DNA of 30,804 nucleotides, taken from positions 1 through 30,804 of the forward strand of contig CADCUZ010000105.1 of NCBI GenBank assembly GCA_902806015.1. The letters run 5' to 3'. This document shows, one piece after another, positions 23,917-30,804 of this stretch. The DNA is from an uncultured Rubrobacteraceae bacterium (GTDB lineage Bacteria; Actinomycetota; Rubrobacteria; Rubrobacterales; Rubrobacteraceae). The notes under the pieces are model-generated. The model saw only the letters and a list, made by a program, of their open reading frames with translations, was not told where the DNA came from and ran no database searches. Numbering within the stretch: position 1 is the stretch's first letter; every line of letters begins with the position of its first letter. Position numbers and translations under genes: made by a program.

Positions 23917-24769
23917 GGGCATAATCGCGGGGGGCGTCGAGGCCCACCTCGGGGAACGCCTGCGCAGCGTCCGGCCCCTGGGCGGCGGCTGCATCGGCGA
24001 GGTCTACAAAGTGGACCTCGAAGACGGCACGCCTCTGGTGGCCAAGGTGGACCGGGGTGGCGAGTCCAACTTGGGACGCGAGGCGTACATGCTCCGTTAC
24101 CTGGGCGAGAGGACGGATCTCCCGGTCCCAGAGGTCCTGCACGGCTCCAAGACGCTCCTGCTAATGGAGTTCGTCGAGGGGACCAGCCACTTCTCCGAAG
24201 CGGCCGAGTACCAAGCGGCGGAGCTTCTGGCGGCCCTGCACGGCGTCACCGCCCAAGCCTACGGTCACGAACGGGACACGCTCATCGGCAGCCTGAGCCA
24301 GCCGAATCCGTGGACGGAGAGTTGGGTGGATTTCTTCTGCGAGAGTCGCCTGCTCTACATCGCCCGAGTGGCCCACCAAGCCGGCCGGCTGCCCGACGAG
24401 GATCTCCGGCGGCTGGAACGCCTGGCGGAGAGGCTGGACGGCCTCATCGGCGAGCCCAACCCGCCGGCTTTGATCCACGGCGACGTGTGGAGCGCGAACG
24501 TGCTGGCCGAGGGTGACGGGATAACCGCCTTCCTCGACCCGGCCATCTACCACGCGGACCCGGAGATCGAGCTCGCCTTCATAAGCCTCTTCGACTCGTT
24601 TGGCGAGGCTTTTATGAGGCGCTACGACGAGATCCGACCCATCCGGGACGGCTTTTTCGAGACCCGCCGCGACCTGTACAACCTCTACCCTTTGCTTGTT
24701 CACACGTACTATTTTGGCGGCGGGTACGTGGATTCGGTGCGGAGCCTCCTGCGCCGGTTCGGCGCGTAG
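23909..24769 (+). CDS. Fructosamine/ketosamine-3-kinase family protein
   Basis: The 286-residue protein has the aminoglycoside-phosphotransferase-like kinase fold of the FN3K family: RPLGGGCIGEVYKVDLEDGT as the nucleotide loop, LVAKVDRGGESNLGREAYML with the Lys and Glu, the catalytic LIHGDVWSANVLAEGD (Asp and Asn), and LDPAIYHADPEIELAFISLF with the metal Asp. Family members phosphorylate sugar amines on glycated proteins at the 3 position, leading to spontaneous deglycation; bacterial ones prefer ribulosamines and erythrulosamines. The GTG start lies inside the phosphatase-like gene (8-nt overlap). Pairing with that family fits repair of glycated proteins, because ribulosamine 5-phosphates need a phosphatase first. 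Confidence 0.9.
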   Translation: MAEGIIAGGVEAHLGERLRSVRPLGGGCIGEVYKVDLEDGTPLVAKVDRGGESNLGREAYMLRYLGERTDLPVPEVLHGSKTLLLMEFVEGTSHFSEAAEYQAAELLAALHGVTAQAYGHERDTLIGSLSQPNPWTESWVDFFCESRLLYIARVAHQAGRLPDEDLRRLERLAERLDGLIGEPNPPALIHGDVWSANVLAEGDGITAFLDPAIYHADPEIELAFISLFDSFGEAFMRRYDEIRPIRDGFFETRRDLYNLYPLLVHTYYFGGGYVDSVRSLLRRFGA

Positions 24770-24788
24770 GGGCCGCTACCTTTTCGGG

Positions 24789-24825
24789 GCGACGTGGAGG
24801 TTCGTCTAACCACCCTTCACGTCGC
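24789..24825. terminator. Hairpin after the fructosamine-kinase gene
   Basis: GCGACGTG (24789-24796) pairs with CACGTCGC (24818-24825) across a 21-nt loop, followed on the plus strand by GTTTC. It lies just downstream of the kinase stop and covers the end of the convergent methyltransferase pseudogene, so a bidirectional terminator is plausible. Confidence 0.4.
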
Positions 24826-25452
24826 GTTTCCCCTGCCGTTCCTCGATCAAACGGGAGGTTTTCAGCGTAGGGGCGCCCTTGTCCCGTCCCCCAAACCCGT
24901 CTGTCCGGAGTAGCTGTCCGGAGTAGGGGTCCAAAGCCCGCATATAGCCGACGGCATCGTACGCCCGGCCCCACCCGAAAGTGCGCCCAACGACGAGGCC
25001 CAAAAGCCCAAGCCTTCGATATCGGCCGTCCTGCACGGGACGTCTTCGGTCCGGGTCGGTCCCTGGCGGTTCTCGTCCCAGACCTCGGGCGCCTCTCGCT
25101 CGTAGACCTCGTGCACCGGCCGGAAGAAACCCCATCGGCGTCGGTGCGGACGTGCTCGACCCAGAACAGCGCCATGCTCCCGCCGGGCCGCCACGCCCGC
25201 GCGACCTTAGGGTAGGCGACCGCGCCGAGGTTCGCGCCGAGCTCGACGGAGTCGCCTACCCGCGCCGGACCAGCGGGACGGCCGCCTGCCCGGTGCCGCA
25301 CCCGACCTCGGGCACCCGCCCGCCAAGGGGAATGTCCGAGAGCGAGACGACCTCGTCGAGGGACCCTTCCGCGTAGCCGGGCCGGACCTCTCGTCGTAGA
25401 GGAGCGCCGCCCCGTCGAACGTGGATCTCGATCGGTCCCTTCTGCCCGTCAC
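24806..25452 (-). pseudogene. Wrecked class I SAM-dependent methyltransferase
   Basis: Fragments of one methyltransferase are scattered over three frames in the right order. From the GTG at 25452 the frame reads STFDGAALLYDE; a second continues RPGYAEGSLDEVVSLSDIPL and VPEVGCGTGQAAVPLVRRG, the SAM-binding motif I, then a stop. Later come KVARAWRPGGSMALFWVEHV, PVHEVYEREAPEVWDENRQG and finally LIEERQGKRDVKGG with a TAG at 24806. The central part between motif I and the ARAWRPGG helix is largely deleted. At least three frameshifts plus a deletion rule out a functional product. The substrate was unknown to begin with. Confidence 0.85.
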
Positions 25453-25498
25453 GCGTCGCCCTCTGCCGATGGCGGTTTGCCCGAAAGGAGCCGATCTG

Positions 25499-26020
25499 TT
25501 ACCCGCCGCTTGCCGATCCTTTTCGGAGCAGCCGGCTCCCGCCGAAGAGGACAAGGCCGTCTTCGAGAAGGCCGAAGACGGGGTCCGGCAGGCCGAGGCC
25601 CTGGGTGGTCGCCGAGCGCAGACGGTCTGCGGCGTAGACGCCGGCGAGGGCGGAGACGGCGCCCAGCAGCGCGCCCGAGGCGCCTGGGCGCTTGCCGGAG
25701 ACGAAAAGCGCGGACCCCACGAGGGCGCCGGAGAGCGCGCGACCTACGAGGGGACCCGCGGAGGTGCGGGAGGGCACGAAAGGCGTCTTGTCCCCAACCA
25801 TCTCCCCCACCATCAGCGCCTGTAGGACGGTCGAGACGCGGCCGGAGCCCAGCGGGGCGAACGGCGTCCCCCGCAGGCCCGTAACCCCACCGCGCCCGAC
25901 GGCGCGGGCCAGCAGCGCCGGGGCCGCCATCGAGCGCACGCCGGAAATCGCGGCAAGGGCGGCGGTCCTCAGGGCGACGGGCGAGACTTCTATGACGAGG
26001 TCGTTCCTGTGCTCAGGCAA
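25499..26020 (-). CDS. DUF4126-like small membrane protein
   Basis: The 173-residue product begins MPEHRNDLVIEVSPVALRTA (TTG start) and contains AAISGVRSMAAPALLARAVG, GEMVGDKTPFVPSRTSAGPL and GRALSGALVGSALF, then further Gly/Ala-rich helices and GLPDPVFGLLEDGLVL. The GxRSMxxP, E-x-x-x-DKxPxxPSRT and GxLxGRAxSGA pattern matches DUF4126-type membrane proteins. It overlaps the end of the upstream dehydrogenase by 8 nt, and GGAG lies about 5 nt before the TTG. Function unknown; the coupling to a dehydrogenase may be incidental. Confidence 0.7.
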   Translation of the reverse strand: MPEHRNDLVIEVSPVALRTAALAAISGVRSMAAPALLARAVGRGGVTGLRGTPFAPLGSGRVSTVLQALMVGEMVGDKTPFVPSRTSAGPLVGRALSGALVGSALFVSGKRPGASGALLGAVSALAGVYAADRLRSATTQGLGLPDPVFGLLEDGLVLFGGSRLLRKGSASGG

Positions 26021-27089
26021 GGGCGCTCCAGACTTCGAGTTTCGTGCGGACGTGGCGGATGACCTCGTCGGTGAACTCCGTGGTGCCGGTCGGGCCGCCG
26101 AGGTCGGCAGTCCTGACGCCGTCCAGGATGGACTCGAAGGTCGCCTCGTAGATGGCCCTGGAGGCGCGGCTGGCCCCCTCCTCGTGGAAAAAGGCGAGCA
26201 GCGCCGCGCCGGCCAGGATCATCGCCATCGGGTTCGCCACGTTCTTGCCCTCGAGCGAGGGGGCGGTCCCGTGCGGGGCTTCGGCCATCACGGTCTCCGG
26301 GTTCTCGTCCTCGTCCAGCGAGATGAGCAGGGACTCCGCCCCGGCGATGGAGCCGAACATCTGCATCACCAGGTCCGAGATGCAGTCGCCGTCCCGGTTG
26401 AGCGTAGGGATGACGAGCGGCTCGCCGAAGGTCGTGAGCAGGAGGGCGTAGGTCGCGTCGATGAGCTGCGGGTCGTAGCGGACGTCGCGGTTGTTCTCCG
26501 CGGCCCGGTCCATCTCCTCCTTGAGCATCCCCTCGTAGACGGGGGAGACCGTGTACTTCGGGCCGCCGAAGACCTTCGCGCGCATCTTGCGTGCCTGGAT
26601 GAAGGCGAACTCGGAGACGCCGCGGCATACCCGGCGCGAGATCTTCTCGGTCCTGTAGGCTACCTCGTCGAGCCCCTCGCCCTCGCGCCACTCCTCCGCG
26701 CCGTAGGCGTCGTCCACGGCCATCCTTATCACGGAGACCGGCGAGTGGACGCCGGTCACCGGGTTGACGCCCGGGATGCGCCTGCCCGTGCGCACGATCA
26801 CGGTCCCGTCTATGCCTTTGCGCAGGATAGCGTTGGGCGATCCTAGGCCCCCCGGCGTCTCGGGCGTGACGGTCGCCGCCTTTATGCCGAAGCCGCACCC
26901 TTTCATCGCCGCCGCCGCCTCGTGCACGACCCCGTTGTCCGTCGCCCGGCGGTTCTCCAGCGACAGGTCGTACCTCTGAAATTCCACCTCCACCCCGGTC
27001 ACGGACGGGTCGAGCACCCTTAGCGCCTCTTCCAGGAGCTCCTGCCCGGTCTGGTCGCCCTCCATCACCACGATCGTCTTTCGACCCAC
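26013..27089 (-). CDS. Isocitrate/isopropylmalate dehydrogenase family protein, divergent
   Basis: This is a beta-decarboxylating dehydrogenase of about 358 residues. Recognisable landmarks are KTIVVMEGDQTGQELLEEAL (family GDGxGPE changed to GDQTGQE), GLGSPNAILRKGIDGTVIVR with the substrate-phosphorylation-site region, a Tyr-containing GPKYTVSPVYEGML, the Asp pair in TLNRDGDCISDLVMQMFGS, and the cofactor loop VMAEAPHGTAPSLEGKNVAN followed by PMAMILAGAALL. Helix segment GVSEFAFIQARKM and Arg residues (RTGRRIPGV) suggest isocitrate-type substrates. I start at a GTG (27089) or TTG (27092), 8 or 5 nt after GAGG; the frame stays open much further upstream but that part is antisense to another gene. 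Exact substrate and cofactor are not certain. A malate synthase lies about 3 kb away. Confidence 0.85.
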   Translation of the reverse strand: MGRKTIVVMEGDQTGQELLEEALRVLDPSVTGVEVEFQRYDLSLENRRATDNGVVHEAAAAMKGCGFGIKAATVTPETPGGLGSPNAILRKGIDGTVIVRTGRRIPGVNPVTGVHSPVSVIRMAVDDAYGAEEWREGEGLDEVAYRTEKISRRVCRGVSEFAFIQARKMRAKVFGGPKYTVSPVYEGMLKEEMDRAAENNRDVRYDPQLIDATYALLLTTFGEPLVIPTLNRDGDCISDLVMQMFGSIAGAESLLISLDEDENPETVMAEAPHGTAPSLEGKNVANPMAMILAGAALLAFFHEEGASRASRAIYEATFESILDGVRTADLGGPTGTTEFTDEVIRHVRTKLEVWSALA

Positions 27090-27242
27090 CAATAGCACCT
27101 CGCAGATAGTTTTATCGAGCTTTCGGCCTAGTATACGACCCGCGCGCGGACGCACCGCAGAACGCCAAAGGTGTGACGAAAGGGCGGGCGTCGGTAGAAT
27201 GAAATCTTGCATCCGGGGATCACCCAAAGAGAGGAAATCGCC

Positions 27243-27491
27243 GTGGAGCTGTTCCTGGTTATCGTTTTCGTGATAGCGGTCGGCGTGGTGCTGGGCTTTG
27301 TTCTGCACTTTTTGCGACGCCACGGACGGAGGCGCAAGAGCGGCGGGGCGGACGTTGGCGCCGGCGCCGGTTTCTACGGGTACTTCGGTGGCGGCGACCA
27401 CGGCGACGGAGGTCACGGAGGCGACCATGGGAACGACGGCGGCGGATGGGGGGATGGCGGCGGGGGAGGAGACGGCGGCGGAGGAAACTAG
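27243..27491 (+). CDS. Single-TM protein with a Gly/Asp/His-rich tail
   Basis: The 82-residue product starts with a GTG after AGAGGAAATCGCC. Residues 1-25 (VELFLVIVFVIAVGVVLGFV) form one TM helix, followed by a basic patch (RRHGRRRKSGG) that should lie in the cytoplasm. From about residue 40 nearly every residue is Gly, Asp or His: FYGYFGGGDHGDGGHGGDHG then NDGGGWGDGGGGGDGGGGN. Such tails occur in small membrane proteins and could bind metal or be unstructured. It diverges from the dehydrogenase gene with a 153-nt gap. No characterised homologue known to me. Confidence 0.65.
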   Translation: MELFLVIVFVIAVGVVLGFVLHFLRRHGRRRKSGGADVGAGAGFYGYFGGGDHGDGGHGGDHGNDGGGWGDGGGGGDGGGGN

Positions 27492-27638
27492 CCGGGTCAA
27501 CCGCCCGTTTGGTTCGCCACACACTTCTGCGCCGGGCCAAGCCGCCCTTCTGGCTCGAAACCTCGGGCACGGATTCGTCCACACGAACACCCCTACGACG
27601 GCTCCATAGGGCCGAAGGTGCTTGTGTTCGGGTTCGAA

Positions 27639-27794
27639 CTAGCCCATTCGGGGTGTAGCGCGGCGTCTCCGTTTGGTACCGAAGAAGTTGTCCTCCGTAC
27701 CGACGGTGACCCCCTCGCCCTGTGTCCACGCCGCCGGCGCCAACGCGGACAGCATCAGGAGCGACAGCGCCACCAGCCACGACAGTCTTTTCAT
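27639..27794 (-). pseudogene. Signal peptide and first strand of a cupredoxin-like protein, then truncated
   Basis: The 51-residue frame begins MKRLSWLVALSLLMLSALAP, continues AAWTQGEGVTVGTEDNFFGT and ends in an Arg-rich tail and TAG. The first 25 residues are a clear signal peptide with a cleavage site near AAWTQ. VTVGTEDNFF resembles the first beta strand of plastocyanin-like proteins. The rest of the domain is missing on this strand. GAGGGG lies about 7 nt before the ATG, so a short secreted peptide could still be made. It faces away from the cupredoxin body at 27889 on the other strand. Confidence 0.55.
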
Positions 27795-27888
27795 CCGGTT
27801 TCCCCTCGCCTTTACGGTTTGCCCTCCCGACACCTCCCGGGGAGCGTCCGCCGCTCCCCGCCCACGCGCGCCATGTCGGACGGTCCGC

Positions 27889-28432
27889 GTGGCACAGCCC
27901 GCACAAGGACTACACGGCAACCCCAATGCGAAGAACATAACCGTCAAGCCGGGCACCACGGTCACCTGGGTCCAGCGCGGCCGGTACGCGGGCACACCAC
28001 ACCTCCTACGACGGGTTGTGGGACTCCGGGCTGATCGAGGGTGGCACGGACGGGACCTGCTCGTTCACGTTCGAGGAGCCGGGCACCTACGATACCTACG
28101 AGTACTTCTGCGGTCCGCGCAAGGAGATGGGCATGGTGGGCACCGTGACCGTGAGCGGCGGCTCCGCCAGAGCTTCCGCGAGCGCCTCGGCCACGGGTAA
28201 CGCCTCTGCGAGCGCCGGAGCCGAGACGCTGTCGGACACGGGCGGCCCCCCGCTCGCGTTGGTGGCAGCCCTCTTTCTGGCGGGCTCGGGCCTCGTGCCG
28301 TTCGCGGTGCTGCGGCCGCAGGGTTTCATAGGCTTTATTTTCGGGGGAGGGGGGGAGGCCCGCGCCCCTTCCCCGCTTCTTCCCGCATGGAACGAAAGGG
28401 TTCCACGGCGCGTCCCGCGCTCGTCGTTCTAA
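27889..28432 (+). pseudogene. Broken cupredoxin (plastocyanin-like) with a degenerate LPXTG-like anchor
   Basis: One frame gives NPNAKNITVKPGTTVTWVQR, the central strands of a plastocyanin-like domain. It then shifts near 27995 to HTSYDGLWDSGLIEGGTDGT and SFTFEEPGTYDTYEYFCGPR then KEMGMVGTVTV. The copper site normally reads C-x-P-H-x-x-M; here Cys and Met remain but His is Arg (CGPRKEM), and the first His lies at the frame break. EEPGTYDTYEYF has a small internal duplication. After an Ala/Ser linker comes LSDTGG, similar to LPDTGG sortase signals, and a TM helix (LALVAALFLAGSGLVPFAVL). No signal peptide is present on this strand. A copper protein anchored to the wall is the likely ancestor. 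Confidence 0.75.
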
Positions 28433-28458
28433 AACGATCCCCTGGCCACCTGGCCCCT

Positions 28459-29418
28459 CTAGGTGAACAGGTCTATGAGCTGGAGATTCTCGAAGTCGGC
28501 GGCGAGGGTGGGGGAGAGCTTGGCGCGGTCCTCCCGTTCGGCCAGGTCGCCCGCGACCTCCAGGAAGGCGGCGACGGGGCCGCTGGCGGGAGTGTCGCGG
28601 CGACGGAGGGCGGCGATGGAACGGCTCATCTCCGGGTTCTCTTCGATGGATATGAGGCAGAGGTTCCCCGAAGAGACGGACCTCACGACAGCCGTCCTGG
28701 GCAGGAAGGCTACCCCGAGGCGGTGCTCCACCATCCTCTTGGCCGCCTCGATGTTGTCCACCTCCATCGTCCTGAGCTCCCTGATGCCCGCGCCCCTGAG
28801 CAGCGCGTGGGTCTGCTCGAAGTAGCTGGAGGACTGGTCGAAGAAGATGAGTTGCTCCTCCCCGATCTCGGCCAGGTTCGCCGTCCCCCTCCTGGTGAAC
28901 CTGTGCCCCGGGTCCACCACCAGCACGAGCTCGTCCTCGTAGAGGTGCAGGCTCTCTATCTCCGGGTGCCTCATCGCCCGCGTCAGCCCTAGTTGCACCT
29001 CCTCTTTGAGGGTCATCTCCAGGATCTCCTCGGAATGCCCCGTCCTCACCGAGATCGAGACCCTCGGATACGCTGCTACGAACCTCTCCAACAACCCGGG
29101 TAACGCGTAGGTCCCCACCCCGGGCGAGGCCCCGATCAAGAGCCGCCCCCCCGTCGCCCCCCGCAGCTCCTCCAGCCGCCGCCGCCCCTCCTCGAAGCTC
29201 CCTAGCACCCTCTCCGCGTACGGCGCGAACTCCCGCCCCGCGTCCGTGAGCCGCATCCCCCTGCTCGTCCGCACGAACAACTCGTCCCCAACATCCTCTT
29301 CGAGCGCCTTCAACCGCGCCGTCAGGGTCGGCTGCGTGAGAAACATCTCCTTGGCGGCCCGACTCAAATTCCCGAGCCGCGCCACCGCCAGGAAACACTC
29401 GAGTTGGCGGAACAGCAA
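28459..29418 (-). CDS. LysR-family transcriptional regulator
   Basis: The 319-residue protein has an N-terminal winged helix-turn-helix: FRQLECFLAVARLGNLSRAA, KEMFLTQPTLTARLKALEED, ELFVRTSRGMRLTDAGREF. The effector domain starts with GRLLIGASPGVGTYALPGLL and contains a typical periplasmic-binding-like fold with HRLGVAFLPRTAV near the end. Start: TTG at 29418, with GGGAG 5 nt upstream; a TTG at 29445 would add 9 residues. It diverges from a 67-aa gene and malate synthase, and LysR regulators usually control the divergent genes, so glyoxylate-bypass control is plausible but unproven. Confidence 0.92.
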   Translation of the reverse strand: MLFRQLECFLAVARLGNLSRAAKEMFLTQPTLTARLKALEEDVGDELFVRTSRGMRLTDAGREFAPYAERVLGSFEEGRRRLEELRGATGGRLLIGASPGVGTYALPGLLERFVAAYPRVSISVRTGHSEEILEMTLKEEVQLGLTRAMRHPEIESLHLYEDELVLVVDPGHRFTRRGTANLAEIGEEQLIFFDQSSSYFEQTHALLRGAGIRELRTMEVDNIEAAKRMVEHRLGVAFLPRTAVVRSVSSGNLCLISIEENPEMSRSIAALRRRDTPASGPVAAFLEVAGDLAEREDRAKLSPTLAADFENLQLIDLFT

Positions 29419-29467
29419 GTTCGCTCCCTTCGGTGGCGGGCCCAAAGCCTACGGTATTAGTTTCTCC

Positions 29468-29480
29468 TATATCTCTGATA
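29468..29480. promoter_or_regulatory. LysR-type (T-N11-A) box candidate
   Basis: The 13-mer TATATCTCTGATA has the T-N11-A form with inner TATC/GATA symmetry, typical of LysR-family binding sites. It lies 50-62 nt upstream of the LysR start and 75-87 nt before the divergent 67-aa gene, where autoregulatory sites normally occur. No experimental support; chance matches to this loose pattern are common. Confidence 0.35.
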
Positions 29481-29554
29481 CGTGCAAACGATTGGACTTA
29501 TAGCGGGGGGCCGTTTAACGTGTGTTTCACGGTAGATCGGCGAGAGGAGCGGGG

Positions 29555-29758
29555 ATGATTCCGGTTCAGTACAGGGACCCAGAGACCGAGGAGATCCTGG
29601 AGCGGCGCTACGAGGACGGGGCGCCGGGGATCGGGTCGCGGGTGAAGATCGGGTTCGGCGAGTTCGAGGTTCTCTACCGGTGGCGTTGCGTGCCGACGTC
29701 GTGCATCGTCTACGTGCGGCGGGCCCCGGCGATGAAGCGGGAGCGGGTTGCCGCTTAG
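29555..29758 (+). CDS. Small hypothetical protein (67 aa) upstream of malate synthase
   Basis: The product begins MIPVQYRDPETEEILERRYE and continues GIGSRVKIGFGEFEVLYRWR then CVPTSCIVYVRRAP. It is soluble and strand-rich, with two Cys (RCVPTSC) in a possible C-x4-C site. GAGGAG lies 7 nt before the ATG, making a real gene likely. It sits between a divergent LysR regulator and malate synthase, 88 nt before the latter, so it may be cotranscribed. I do not recognise a family. Confidence 0.6.
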   Translation: MIPVQYRDPETEEILERRYEDGAPGIGSRVKIGFGEFEVLYRWRCVPTSCIVYVRRAPAMKRERVAA

Positions 29759-29846
29759 GGTTCGACGGGGGCTCCGAGCGTGGGGTCTTTGCGCTTGCTA
29801 GAGTTTCTCCATTCTGACAAACGTTAGGAAGGAGCCCGGACCGATC

Positions 29847-30804
29847 ATGGCCGAGAAGAGCGCGTACGGAGAAGGAATAGAGGTCACCAAGGAGGTCCCC
29901 GAAGAGTTCCGTGGGATCCTCAGCCCCGAGGCGGTCGCCTTCGTGGCCAAGCTCGCGAGGGAGTTCACCCCGAGGGTCGAGGAGCGGCTGCAGGCCCGCC
30001 AGGACCGGCAGGAGCGGATCAACGCCGGCGAGATGCCTGACTTCCTGCCAGAGACGAAGGACGTCAGGGAGGGGGACTGGAAGATCGCCCCGATCCCGGA
30101 CGCGTTGCAGGACAGGCGGGTGGAGATCACAGGCCCCCCGGACCGGAAGATGCTCATCAACGCGCTCAACTGCGGCGCCCCGACGTACATGACCGACTTC
30201 GAGGACGCCAACTGCCCGACGTGGCACAACATGCTGGACAGCCAGCTCAACCTCCGCGACGCGGTCCGGCGCACGATCACCTTCGACGACCCCAAGACCG
30301 GCAAGCACTACACGCTCAACGACGAGGTCGCCGTCCTGATAGCGCGCCCCCGCGGCTGGCACCTCTGGGAGAAGCACATGCTCGTGGACGGGAAACAAGT
30401 CCCGGCCGGCATCTTCGACTTCGGCCTGTACTTCTTCCACAACGTCCGGGGGCTCCTGGACCTCGGGCACGGCCCGTACTTCTACCTGCCGAAGATGGAG
30501 AGCCACCTGGAAGCCAGGCTGTGGAACGACATCTTCGTCATGGCCCAGGACGAGCTCGGTATCCCGCAGGGCACCATCAAGGCCACGGTCCTGATAGAGA
30601 CCATCATGGCGACCTTCGAGATGCACGAGATCCTCTACGAGCTGCGCGAGCACTCCTCGGGCCTTAACTGCGGCCGGTGGGACTACATCTTCTCCTACAT
30701 AAAGAAGTTCCGCGAGCACGACATGCTCCTCCCCGACCGCAACACCGTGACGATGACCGTCCCGTTCATGCGGGCCTACTCATTGCTCACCATCAAGACC
30801 TGCC
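29847..30804 (+). CDS. aceB: Malate synthase A, N-terminal part (3' end outside window)
   Basis: Malate synthase condenses glyoxylate with acetyl-CoA, the second step of the glyoxylate bypass. The visible 319 residues match the AceB family: [20 protein letters not shown] with the substrate-entry segment, [33 protein letters not shown] with the catalytic Arg, [19 protein letters not shown] and [20 protein letters not shown] with the metal Glu. The ATG has GGAAGGAG about 12 nt upstream. The frame is open to the window end, so roughly the last 200 residues, including the catalytic Asp region, are not seen. A LysR gene and an isocitrate-dehydrogenase relative lie upstream. Confidence 0.96.
   Translation, partial: MAEKSAYGEGIEVTKEVPEEFRGILSPEAVAFVAKLAREFTPRVEERLQARQDRQERINAGEMPDFLPETKDVREGDWKIAPIPDALQDRRVEITGPPDRKMLINALNCGAPTYMTDFEDANCPTWHNMLDSQLNLRDAVRRTITFDDPKTGKHYTLNDEVAVLIARPRGWHLWEKHMLVDGKQVPAGIFDFGLYFFHNVRGLLDLGHGPYFYLPKMESHLEARLWNDIFVMAQDELGIPQGTIKATVLIETIMATFEMHEILYELREHSSGLNCGRWDYIFSYIKKFREHDMLLPDRNTVTMTVPFMRAYSLLTIKTC

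Noticed and set aside
27090..27590. Upstream extension of the dehydrogenase frame
   Set aside because: Contains no family sequence, overlaps the opposite-strand small membrane gene, and good internal starts with GAGG exist at 27089-27092.
27650..27690. Sequence resembling the 5' half of a tRNA-Pro (CGGGGTGTAGCGC then TGGTACCG)
   Set aside because: No anticodon stem, T-arm or pairing 3' acceptor stem follows; it overlaps the end of the signal-peptide frame on the other strand. Chance or at most a scar.
1..30804. CRISPR arrays, rRNA genes, complete insertion sequences or prophage genes
   Set aside because: No regularly spaced repeats, no rRNA-like sequence, no recognisable transposase or integrase and no phage structural proteins were seen on reading both strands.

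Overview
The window is high-GC bacterial DNA, about two thirds G+C by eye, with GTG and TTG starts, 4-nt GTGA gene overlaps and GC-rich third codon positions. Protein style (a split trp operon followed by accDA, a PPi-type phosphofructokinase, cupredoxin remnants with LPXTG-like tails, NarL-type two-component genes) suggests a deep actinobacterium such as Rubrobacter. The genus is inferred from style; no database was searched.

Layout. 1-1320: 3' end of trpD overlapped by trpC. 1321-2145: a possible small membrane ORF, a convergent terminator-like hairpin and a truncated lipoprotein. 2146-5594: an MMPL exporter overlapping a Tat-type phosphodiesterase/phosphatase. 5674-9182 (minus): a membrane-protein fragment, a broken msrAB, then a TVP38/TMEM64 protein and a mercuric-reductase-like flavoprotein. 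9361-13779: trpF-trpB-trpA-accD-accA, packed with overlaps. accD may start at an AUC. 13822-15053 (minus): a PPi-type phosphofructokinase and a 53-aa membrane protein.

15.1-17.5 kb is a graveyard: frameshifted ORFs, a broken VOC gene, an intact VOC gene and the tail of an AraC regulator. 17.5-23.1 kb holds an intact low-molecular-weight tyrosine phosphatase and, on the minus strand, a cluster running from a six-TM protein through a frameshifted CPBP protease and a frameshifted small membrane protein to a histidine kinase and a NarL-type regulator. The three membrane-protein genes of that cluster are each preceded by a related sequence element, two copies of which form hairpins. 23.4-24.8 kb: a second phosphatase copy without its catalytic cysteine overlaps a fructosamine-kinase-family gene. 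24.8-28.4 kb: a wrecked methyltransferase, a DUF4126-like gene, an isocitrate/isopropylmalate dehydrogenase relative, a Gly/Asp/His-rich membrane peptide and two cupredoxin pieces on opposite strands. 28.46-30.8 kb: a LysR regulator divergent from a 67-aa gene and malate synthase, which runs off the window.

The core-metabolism genes (tryptophan, malonyl-CoA, glycolysis, glyoxylate) look intact. Between them are many genes with frameshifts or lost catalytic residues. Some of this is true decay (missing domains, lost ligands). Single-base shifts in otherwise good genes could be sequence errors. The most interesting items are the repeated palindromic spacer in the two-component cluster, the dead-phosphatase/deglycation-kinase overlap, the probable AUC start of accD and the possible inversion-split cupredoxin.
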